Positions 1-5,233 of a DNA stretch of 8,237 nucleotides are shown here, one piece after another; position 1 is the first letter of the stretch; every line of letters begins with the position of its first letter. The translations under genes and the position numbers were made by a program. The notes under the pieces were generated by a model that made no database searches, was not told where the DNA came from, and saw nothing but the letters and a program-made list of their open reading frames with translations. This DNA is from JAYEKL01 sp034660995 (GTDB taxonomy: Bacteria; Patescibacteriota; Minisyncoccia; JAHIHE01; JAGLIN01). Location of the stretch: contig JAYEKL010000104.1 of assembly GCA_034660995.1 (NCBI GenBank), positions 1 through 8,237 of the forward strand. Reading direction: 5' to 3'.

Positions 1-1
1 A

Positions 2-118
2 ATATATTATGAAGCGTGTTTAAATCAACAAGATGCTACACATCGCGAGAAGTATTTAAAAACTTATCACGGTAGTATGTTTATAAAAAAGAGGCTCAAA
101 TCTTATTTAACTGGGTAA
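2..118 (+). CDS. 3' end of an unrecognised protein gene (partial)
   Basis: Reading from base 2 there is an open frame running in from outside the window and ending at TAA (116-118). It gives 38 residues, hydrophilic and Lys/Tyr-rich, with no motif I recognise. The upstream codons have the AT-rich look of the other genes here. The last nine codons (AGG CTC AAA TCT TAT TTA ACT GGG TAA) are less typical. The run of six A at 85-90 followed by G forms A AAA AAG in this frame (ATA AAA AAG), and the -1 frame after it stays open to TGA at 202-204 with better-looking coding sequence. The true C-terminus may therefore lie in the -1 frame, through programmed frameshifting, a recent indel or a homopolymer sequencing error. 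No function can be assigned. Confidence 0.55.
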   Translation: MYYEACLNQQDATHREKYLKTYHGSMFIKKRLKSYLTG

Positions 119-204
119 AGAAAAAGGCGGGGGAAAAGAAAGAGGATGACAAGGAAAACGAAATTTATTTAGATGATGATGATAAAGATGATAATGAGGG
201 ATGA
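92..204 (+). other. Possible -1 frame extension of the upstream gene: acidic/lysine-rich tail
   Basis: Frame 1 is open from after a stop at 73-75 to TGA at 202-204, with no ATG of its own. Read after the A AAA AAG heptamer (85-91), it gives about 37 residues: a short hydrophobic piece (ILFNWV), a lysine-rich stretch and an Asp-rich end with four consecutive Asp. Its codons (GAT, GAA, AAA, TTA) match the acidic tails of the two surface proteins downstream, whereas the zero frame beyond base 92 looks non-coding. I infer that this is the real tail of the partial gene. An independent small gene is unlikely because there is no start codon. Confidence 0.4.
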
Positions 205-219
205 TATTTTAGTTAATTT

Positions 220-345
220 GTCATTTCGAATCCCGATAGGGTGAGAAATCTAAGAACTATACTATGCTAGAAAGAAGAAAGGTTTCAGTGAGATTTAATT
301 AGTTTATAGATCTCTCCATTCCGCTATCGCTACAGTCGAGATGAC
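220..345 (-). repeat. Dispersed hairpin repeat A, copy 1 (inverted relative to copies 2 and 3)
   Basis: This 126-bp unit begins GTCATTTCGA and ends TCGAGATGAC. Its two ~35-base ends are imperfect inverted repeats: the left end, GTCAT..CGATAGGGTGAGAAATCT, pairs with the right end, AGATCTCTCCATTCCGCTATCG..ATGAC. Its reverse complement matches 5022-5147 with about 13 differences by eye. Such REP/MITE-like elements carry no gene and are presumably moved by a transposase acting in trans; none is encoded here. Confidence 0.8.
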
Positions 346-393
346 AACTATGCTTAGGATGACAGTTACGCTTAGGATGATAGCTACGCGTTG
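341..393 (+). repeat. Three tandem ~18-bp units at the repeat A/B junction
   Basis: Units start at 341, 359 and 377, with consensus ATGACARYTAYGCTTAGG; the third is slightly degenerate. The unit resembles the flank seen just outside other A and B copies (ATGACAACTATGCTTGGAAT), and its reverse complement resembles the ATGCGTAGNTGTCAT flank on their opposite side. It therefore looks like a multiplied outer end of the hairpin repeats rather than an unrelated satellite. Confidence 0.6.
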
Positions 394-395
394 AT

Positions 396-502
396 GTCAT
401 TCTGAATTTAGTTCAGAATCTACGGTATATTACAGTGAATTAACCTACAAATCACAGACTAAGTGTGGTAATCAAAAGATCCTGAAACAAGTTCAGGATG
501 AC
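396..502 (+). repeat. Dispersed hairpin repeat B, copy 1 (uninterrupted form)
   Basis: This 107-bp unit begins GTCATTCTGAA and ends GTTCAGGATGAC, so its ends are inverted repeats. Its interior (AGAATCTACGGTATATTA, then AACCTACAAATCACAGACTA, then TCAAAAGATCCTGAA) is shared with 3158-3323 and 4810-4950. This copy lacks the extra modules found in the other two, so it serves as the empty reference form. Confidence 0.8.
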
Positions 503-527
503 AGTTATGCGTTGATGTCTGAATCTT

Positions 528-567
528 AATATCCCAATATCCCAATATCCTAATATCTTAATATTTA
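528..567 (+). repeat. Five-unit octamer microsatellite (AATATCCC type)
   Basis: Five consecutive 8-mers (AATATCCC twice, AATATCCT, AATATCTT, AATATTTA) decay progressively toward the start codon at 583. They fill the leader of the lamin-tail protein gene. I see no Shine-Dalgarno sequence and no convincing promoter here. Confidence 0.75.
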
Positions 568-582
568 TATCTATCCAATATT

Positions 583-3117
583 ATGAAAAGGTCGTTTCTA
601 AAAATTATTTCATTGCTTCTTATTGTCGGTATGAACTGGTCGGCGATTTCTTTGCTTGGTGAAACTGAGGCTTGTTTTAATGATGTGGAATTATCAGAAA
701 AAAATATTATGGAAACGGGAATTTTGAATTTTGAATTAAGCTCGGAAGATGATTTTGCGCCAGAAGTGACATTGGGACAAAAAGCGATAAGAGAAATTGA
801 TGTAGAAAATCTTGATAGCACAACGGATTTTAAATATGGAGTAAGAGTTGAAGAAAATCCTGTTGGCGATCTTTGCGGTTATTTATATCTAGATGACGGG
901 ACTAGCAATGAACCATTGAACAGTTTTGATTCTGAAAAAGTTTTGTTCTCAGAAAAACAAGAATGGATATTTAAAGCTTCTTTGGATGGCAATGGTGAAT
1001 TTTGGCAAAATAAGGAATGTAAATTCAATCTTGTTTTTGAAGGACAGCAAGATGATGATGGCGGGTTTTCTGATATAGAAATAATTGAAAATACCGTTAC
1101 GGCAGGAGAATTCGGCGATCATTTATTGATTAGTAAAGTCTATTATGATGTTTGCAATGAAACAGACGGTAGTTGTGGGGAATACAAGGGAAAAGAGCCG
1201 AAACATGAATGGATAGAACTTTATAATCCAACAAACCAGATCATTAGTTTAAAAGACTGGAAAATTTGTAATAGCGATCGATGTAGAACAATCAATTCAA
1301 ATAATGATAGTGTAAAGATTTCTCCTTTGGGTTATGCTATTCTCGCGCATGATGCCACTATTTTGAAATATTGGGATATTTTAAATGCTGAAGTGGAAAC
1401 GACAGTAATTTATCAATTGGGAGGAAATTTTGAAATGAACAATGATAATGACATGTTGGTCCTGAAAGATCCTAGTGGAGAGATTATTGATCAGATGAAT
1501 TGGGGGACGCCTAATGGAAATTGGAATAATTATAACGACGATCTATGGAGTCCTGGAGCGGATGATGTTGAAAAGGGGCATATGCTTGGCAGAGTGCCAG
1601 TTGGATTAGACACTAATACAAAAGATGACTGGCAGGATTTTGGTTTACCGGCTGTGAGTAGCGTAGTTGTAGGTCCATTGCAAGCCGAACATTATGGCTG
1701 TTGTGGCAACGGCAATGAGAATGTCTCACAGAATAATTGTCCTACTACTTGGTACAACGCGCTGGGATTATATTACAGCCAGCAATTAACCATTGATTGG
1801 ACTGCGACAACAACTAACACTTCCGGCGATAGTGAATTATCAATTGACATTGTTTATATCACTGACAATGACTGTAGCGGAGATATTTCAGACGGAGATA
1901 GTTCTTATACTATCACGAGCGGCACAGACAATAACGGAAGCTATGTTTGGGCTGGCTGGATTAATTATTGGGGCGATAATGGTGATGACAGCTTATGGAA
2001 AGATGAAGATGGTGACTTTGTTCCATATTTTTACGGATTGACTTGGATTAAAATAACCGCTACCAGTTCTGATCCTGAGAATTCTATGGTCAGCGATTCC
2101 GACACAAGCATCGCGATGTTTGAACCTATGCCTCCGGGAATTAGCGCGGAACAGATGCAGTCAATACTGGAAAATTCTTCTTCTTGCGACGGTTGTTGCT
2201 CAAAATCCTCAGATAATTATTTTGAAGCGAATAATCCTGTTGACGGTAGTGAAGAAGACGCGGGCGAAAATGAAGATGTTGTCGGTGATGATGATACTAC
2301 TATCGAGGATACTGCTGATGATACCACTGAAGACACAGAAGGCTCCACAGCCCTCCGGGACAATGGAGCCAACGAGGAAGATGAAGATGATATGGAAAAT
2401 GGAGATGATGAAGAGGCAAAACCAGAAAATGAAGATGAAGAGGATGATGATGAAGACACAGAAGGCTCCACAGCCCTGCGGGACAATGGAGCCAACGAGG
2501 AAGATGAAGATGATATGGAAAATGGAGACGATGAAGAGGCAAAACCAGAAAATGAAGATGAAGAGGGTGATGATGAAGACACAGAAGGCTCCACAGCCCT
2601 GCGGGACAATGGAGCCAACGAGGTGAAAGAAGAAGATGAAGATGTATTAACACATCCCAACCCCTCTCAAGAGGGGAATCAAGATGATGGGGCCAGCGAT
2701 GAGGATGGTGATGGAGCTAGCAGTGACACAGATGCTAAAGATGAAAAGAATGTTTTGGATTCAGAAGAAAAGAATTTGCCTGATGATGACGATGATGCTG
2801 AGAATGATGACGATACGGATGCAAATGGCTCCACAGCCCTGCGGGACAATGGAGCCAACGAGGAGGATGATGATGATGTAGATAATGAAGACGATGAAGA
2901 GGCAAAACCAGAAAATGAAGATGAAGAGGGTGATGATAAAGACACAGAAGGCTCCACAGCCCTGCGGGACAATGGAGCCAACGAGGTGAAAGAAGAAGAT
3001 GAAGATGTATTAACACATCCCAACCCCTCTCAAGAGGGGAATCAAGATGATGGAGCCAACGATACTGATAGTGATGGTTCTAATAATATGGTTGATTCAG
3101 TTCAGGCTTCTGTGTAA
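583..3117 (+). CDS. Secreted lamin-tail-domain surface protein with CalY/TasA-like N-terminus and acidic repeat tail
   Basis: The 844-residue protein is predicted to be exported. Residues 1-30 form a signal peptide (KRSFLK, then a hydrophobic core). Residues ~30-155 resemble SipW-dependent CalY/TasA-type proteins: CFNDVE..ETGILNFEL resembles the family's FSDxE..GTLDL pattern. Residues ~179-357 look like a lamin-tail domain (HEWIELYNPT..ISLKDWKI, a Gly/Asn-rich middle, then VLKDPSGEIIDQMNW and a WSPGADDVEKG segment). Residues 360-545 form a Cys- and aromatic-containing region (CCGNG, CDGCC) I cannot assign. Residues ~556-835 are a very acidic tail with five copies of GSTALRDNGANE (starting at 587, 628, 669, 749, 790) and two of LTHPNPSQEGNQ (689, 810). 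There is no C-terminal membrane helix or sorting motif, so release or non-covalent attachment is likely. The start is the first ATG before the signal peptide; no Shine-Dalgarno is visible. The role is inferred to be an envelope or extracellular structural one. Confidence 0.85.
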   Translation: MKRSFLKIISLLLIVGMNWSAISLLGETEACFNDVELSEKNIMETGILNFELSSEDDFAPEVTLGQKAIREIDVENLDSTTDFKYGVRVEENPVGDLCGYLYLDDGTSNEPLNSFDSEKVLFSEKQEWIFKASLDGNGEFWQNKECKFNLVFEGQQDDDGGFSDIEIIENTVTAGEFGDHLLISKVYYDVCNETDGSCGEYKGKEPKHEWIELYNPTNQIISLKDWKICNSDRCRTINSNNDSVKISPLGYAILAHDATILKYWDILNAEVETTVIYQLGGNFEMNNDNDMLVLKDPSGEIIDQMNWGTPNGNWNNYNDDLWSPGADDVEKGHMLGRVPVGLDTNTKDDWQDFGLPAVSSVVVGPLQAEHYGCCGNGNENVSQNNCPTTWYNALGLYYSQQLTIDWTATTTNTSGDSELSIDIVYITDNDCSGDISDGDSSYTITSGTDNNGSYVWAGWINYWGDNGDDSLWKDEDGDFVPYFYGLTWIKITATSSDPENSMVSDSDTSIAMFEPMPPGISAEQMQSILENSSSCDGCCSKSSDNYFEANNPVDGSEEDAGENEDVVGDDDTTIEDTADDTTEDTEGSTALRDNGANEEDEDDMENGDDEEAKPENEDEEDDDEDTEGSTALRDNGANEEDEDDMENGDDEEAKPENEDEEGDDEDTEGSTALRDNGANEVKEEDEDVLTHPNPSQEGNQDDGASDEDGDGASSDTDAKDEKNVLDSEEKNLPDDDDDAENDDDTDANGSTALRDNGANEEDDDDVDNEDDEEAKPENEDEEGDDKDTEGSTALRDNGANEVKEEDEDVLTHPNPSQEGNQDDGANDTDSDGSNNMVDSVQASV
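2661..2676 (+). repeat. In-frame hairpin CCCCTCTCAAGAGGGG, copy 1
   Basis: Seven-base arms (CCCCTCT/AGAGGGG) enclose a 2-base loop, embedded in TTAACACATCCCAA..AATCAAGAT. It is translated as part of LTHPNPSQEGNQ. From general knowledge, sequences of the type CCCCTCnnnnGAGGGG after a TTAACMCATCCC-like leader are common as intergenic dispersed repeats in environmental bacterial genomes. Here the element lies inside a coding region. Confidence 0.7.
3024..3039 (+). repeat. In-frame hairpin CCCCTCTCAAGAGGGG, copy 2
   Basis: The sequence and surroundings match the copy at 2661, offset by 363 bp, so this copy arose with the segmental duplication rather than by a second insertion. Confidence 0.7.
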
Positions 3118-3147
3118 TTTAGGAATTAGGAATTAGAGATTATAGGG
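3118..3147 (+). repeat. Degenerate TTAGGAA microsatellite after the stop codon
   Basis: Immediately after the TAA there are units TTTAGGAA, TTAGGAA and TTAGAGA, then TTATAGGG, leading into the flank of repeat B copy 2. The same type of array lies between a gene end and a hairpin repeat at 4713 and 6356. Confidence 0.55.
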
Positions 3148-3157
3148 ATGCGTAGCT

Positions 3158-3323
3158 GTCATTCTGAATCCATTCGGCAAGCTCAGGACAAGCTTAGTTC
3201 AGAATCTACGGTATATTAAATCAAAACTAACCTATAAATCACAGACTAGTTGTAATAGTCAAAAGATCCTGAATCCGCCAGCTGGCGGATCAGAGCCTGT
3301 CCTGAATTAAGTTCAGGAATGAC
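3158..3323 (+). repeat. Dispersed hairpin repeat B, copy 2 (with two added modules)
   Basis: This 166-bp copy has the same ends and core as the copy at 396. Two modules are added. The first, 3169-3193, lies in the left arm and contains GCTCAGGACAAGC. The second, 3274-3306, lies in the right arm: it starts with the perfect 16-bp palindrome TCCGCCAGCTGGCGGA and ends in TCCTGAA, which duplicates the TCCTGAA just before the insert. The remaining intergenic bases (3324-3392) hold nothing I can identify with confidence. Confidence 0.8.
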
Positions 3324-3392
3324 AACTATATATAGCGTAGTAGTCAAAAGGGTAAATTCCGAAATAATAAATAATTCATTTTTAAAACGCGT

Positions 3393-3896
3393 ATGTTATT
3401 AAAAAAGAAATTATTCCAAATTGGTTCTGTAATGACTATTTTTTTAGTCGGTGGATTATTTGTTGTGAATACAGTTTTAGCGCAGGCTCCTCCAGAGGAT
3501 CCTCCAGTAGATCTGGATGCTAATAATTTAATCGTTAATTTCACCCCGGATTCTTTATTTAACGCGGATAATTTTTTGCCTGGGGATAGTAAAAGCGGAG
3601 AGGTTGAGGTGATTAATAATACAACAGAAACGAAAAGAATTGCTACTGAAGCGATTAATTACCCCGAAGGTATTCCGGATGACGATTTATCACGAGCGTT
3701 AACAATTATCATTAAACACAAAGATGGTAGCAATATATACGGCGGATTAAATTCAACTGAAGTGAGAACGCTTTATGATTTTTATAAAAATGGTGAAACC
3801 TATCTTTCGGATATTATGGAGGCATCTGGTGGCGTGAGCAGTGTGAACGAATACGAATTTGTAATTTCTTTTCCGGTAGATAAAGGGGATGAATGA
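3393..3896 (+). CDS. CalY/TasA-like surface protein, N-terminal part up to in-frame TGA
   Basis: This is the 5' part of a gene that continues in the same frame to 4643. The 167 residues comprise a signal peptide (KKK, hydrophobic core, likely cleavage after VLA at residue ~30) and a CalY/TasA-type beta domain: LIVNFTPDSLFNADNFLPGDSKSGEVEVIN matches the family's opening, in which the protein is released at a 'GD' turn and followed by the Asn-rich strand. The TGA at 3894-3896 falls inside the domain: the expected last strands (QGKTTSFDIIVGFQG) follow directly in frame. If the stop is real, the protein is truncated and released without its membrane anchor. No Shine-Dalgarno is visible. The product may form surface fibres or act as an adhesin; that role is an inference from the family. 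Confidence 0.75.
   Translation: MLLKKKLFQIGSVMTIFLVGGLFVVNTVLAQAPPEDPPVDLDANNLIVNFTPDSLFNADNFLPGDSKSGEVEVINNTTETKRIATEAINYPEGIPDDDLSRALTIIIKHKDGSNIYGGLNSTEVRTLYDFYKNGETYLSDIMEASGGVSSVNEYEFVISFPVDKGDE
3894..3896 (+). other. In-frame TGA interrupting an otherwise continuous 416-codon frame
   Basis: Frame and coding character continue without change on both sides (GAT GAA TGA CAG GGA AAA). The downstream sequence completes the beta domain and then adds a Cys motif, a fibronectin-like domain and a membrane anchor. The base after the stop is C, a context known to favour readthrough. A single substitution from TGG, CGA or GGA would explain it. Confidence 0.8.
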
Positions 3897-4643
3897 CAGG
3901 GAAAAACAACATCTTTTGATATTATTGTCGGATTTCAAGGAGAAGATGGAGTTGTTGAATATTGTAATAAAAATGGCATACGGGATAATAATGAAACTGG
4001 AGTAGATTGTGGCGGAGGGGGATGCCCGGCTTGCGATGGAAGCGAAGGAGATTTGCCAGCGGGGCTGATTATTAAAAATAAAGATACTGTTAAAGTTGGC
4101 TATGACTATGCGGATATAGAATGGTGGACTAGTTATAACGCGACGAGCAGAGTAATTTATTGTGAAACAAGTAAAAATTGTAGTTTGGATTTTAGTAATA
4201 CCACCACTGATTCTACATTCAATCTTTTTCTATACGGATATAAATATACAACGAACGAATTACATACTCCAGCGAATTCGGAAGGAGTTAAATATCGTAA
4301 AATTACAATAACGGAACTTCAAGAAAATACTACTTATTCTTATCGCTGTGTTTCTCATGCTTCTCCTCCAACAATCAGCCGAACGCACACTTTTACCACG
4401 CTAGCTTTAGCAAACGATGGTGATGACGAAGAAGAACTTAAAGAGAAAGAAGAGAAAGAAGGAGAAGTGAAAGGAGAAGAAGATAAAAAAGATGAAGAAA
4501 AAAATGATGAAGAAAAAGAAGACGAATCAGAAGTAAAAGCATTTGGTGGTTTTGGAATTTGGATGTGGCTAGTCGCCATTGCTATAATCGGTATAACAGC
4601 TTACTCATTTTCGTCTATCGCAAAACGAAAGAAAAAAGAATAA
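3897..4643 (+). pseudogene. C-terminal part of the CalY-like surface protein: Cys motif, FN3-like domain, acidic linker, membrane anchor
   Basis: These 248 codons follow the in-frame TGA and end at TAA (4641-4643). Numbered over the whole gene, they contain: the end of the CalY-like domain (169-186); a Cys-rich motif, C191..NGIRDNNETGVDC206GGGGC211PAC214, of the kind found in many secreted bacterial proteins; a fibronectin type III-like or phosphatase-N-terminal-like beta domain (~223-337, ending YSYRCVSHASPPTISRTHTF); a Glu/Lys-rich linker (342-382); and a transmembrane helix (~386-407) followed by KRKKKE. The full product would thus be anchored with its N-terminal domains outside. Independent translation is conceivable from TTG at 4053, preceded closely by AAGGAG, but it would lack a signal peptide, so I consider it unlikely. 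It is called a pseudogene fragment because of the stop; readthrough or sequence error would restore it. Confidence 0.65.
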
Positions 4644-4658
4644 TAATTATTTATTCAC

Positions 4659-4694
4659 AAAACCCCGCTGTTTTATCAGCGGGGTTTTTGTTTT
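4659..4694 (+). terminator. Intrinsic terminator after the CalY-like surface gene
   Basis: The stem is AACCCCGCTG/CAGCGGGGTT with a 6-base loop (4671-4676), followed by TTTTTGTTTT, starting 16 bases after the TAA. The A-rich stretch before the stem would let it also work weakly on the other strand. It marks the end of transcription for the surface gene, including the part beyond the TGA. Confidence 0.92.
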
Positions 4695-4712
4695 GGTCCA
4701 TTAACAGAAATT

Positions 4713-4757
4713 GGAGAATAGGGTAGAATAGGGTTAGGAGGTTAGGAGGTTAGGGAT
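4713..4757 (+). repeat. AGGGTTAGGAGGTTAGG microsatellite
   Basis: Units of the GAATAGGGTA and GTTAGGAG types run in tandem, including three GTTAGG hexamers. The array lies between the terminator and repeat B copy 3. The bases between it and B3 (4758-4809) contain broken pieces of the B-type end (TTATTCTGAATAATGTCATTC), which look like remnants of further insertions. Confidence 0.7.
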
Positions 4758-4809
4758 TATCAAGATACATAGCTGTTATTCTGAATAATGTCATTCAAAA
4801 CGCGTAGCT

Positions 4810-4950
4810 GTCATTCTGAATTTAGTTCAGAATCTACGGTATGTTACAGTAAATTAACCTACAAATCACAAGTTAAGTGTAGCGGTCAAAAGATCCTGAA
4901 TCCGCCAGCTGGCGGATCAGAGCCTGTCCTGAATTCAGTTCAGGAATGAC
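4810..4950 (+). repeat. Dispersed hairpin repeat B, copy 3 (with right-arm module)
   Basis: This 141-bp copy has a left arm and core close to the copy at 396, plus the same 33-bp right-arm insert as at 3274, here at 4901-4933 with the 16-bp palindrome at 4901-4916. It lacks the left-arm insert of copy 2. The 71 bases from 4951 to 5021 hold only flank units (AACTACGCTTGGAATAACAT) and a partial end (TTGTCAT..ATTCTGAATGCGTAGAT). Confidence 0.8.
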
Positions 4951-5021
4951 AACTACGCTTGGAATAACATCTACGAAAGCTTGTCATATAAAAGAAACAG
5001 AAATATTCTGAATGCGTAGAT

Positions 5022-5147
5022 GTCATCTCGACTGGAGCGATAGCGGAATGGAGAGATCTACGAACTGATTAAATCTCACCGAAACCTCTCTTTTTTTCAG
5101 CATAGTATAGTTTACAGATTTCTCACCCTATCGGGATTTGAAATGAC
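5022..5147 (+). repeat. Dispersed hairpin repeat A, copy 2 (uninterrupted)
   Basis: This 126-bp copy has the same length as the inverted copy at 220-345, with about 90% identity by eye. Its left end, GTCATCTCGACTGGAGCGAT, is shared with the copy at 6414. The long imperfect inverted ends would fold the whole unit into one hairpin in RNA or single-stranded DNA. Confidence 0.8.
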
Positions 5148-5155
5148 AACTATGT

Positions 5156-5183
5156 TTGGAATAACAATATGCATTATGATAAT
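5156..5183 (+). promoter_or_regulatory. Candidate promoter of the malic enzyme gene
   Basis: A TTGGAA (5156-5161) and a GATAAT (5178-5183), separated by 16 bases, lie about 50 bases before the ATG. The -35-like element falls in the flank unit of repeat A copy 2, so the repeat may supply part of the promoter. The match is modest in very AT-rich sequence. Confidence 0.3.
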
Positions 5184-5233
5184 TTTTAAAATTTTAACAA
5201 TCTAATAATCAATAAGCTAAATTTAAAAAAACT

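Larger units (their letters stand above)
2341..3061 (+). repeat. Acidic-tail repeat array: 123-bp units and a 363-bp segmental duplication
   Basis: The GC-rich 30-base hairpin module starts at 2341, 2464, 2587, 2827 and 2950. Three of the intervals are exactly 123 bp (41 codons). The block from about 2464 to 2698 recurs at 2827-3061, offset by 363 bp (121 codons). In the duplicate the first unit has several changes (for example MENG to VDNE), while the second is nearly identical. All periods are multiples of three, so the frame is kept. This looks like recent unequal recombination, and the copy number may vary between strains or in assembly. Confidence 0.85.

Noticed and set aside
220..502. 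CRISPR array
   Set aside because: The repeated units differ in type, are not regularly spaced, and have no unique spacers of constant length.
2120..2626. Met/Lys-rich open frame in another + frame of the acidic tail
   Set aside because: It is a shifted reading of the same repeats; the 844-residue frame has a signal peptide and recognisable domains, and this one has none.
2217..3023. Long Ser- and Leu-rich open frames on the minus strand opposite the acidic tail
   Set aside because: They are the complement of GAT/GAA repeats, repeat with the same 123-bp period, and lack any independent coding signal or start context.
3894..3935. Selenocysteine at the in-frame TGA
   Set aside because: There is no convincing SECIS-like hairpin directly downstream, and the CalY-like domain has no redox role that would call for selenocysteine.
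3393..4643. UGA read as glycine (Gracilibacteria/Absconditabacteria code)
   Set aside because: The other long genes contain many GGN codons and no TGA, and the antitoxin gene ends in TGA at a normal overlap with the toxin gene.
4053..4643. Independent gene starting at TTG 4053
   Set aside because: The AAGGAG is only two bases from the TTG, the product would lack a signal peptide despite its extracellular domains, and the frame is continuous with the upstream gene.
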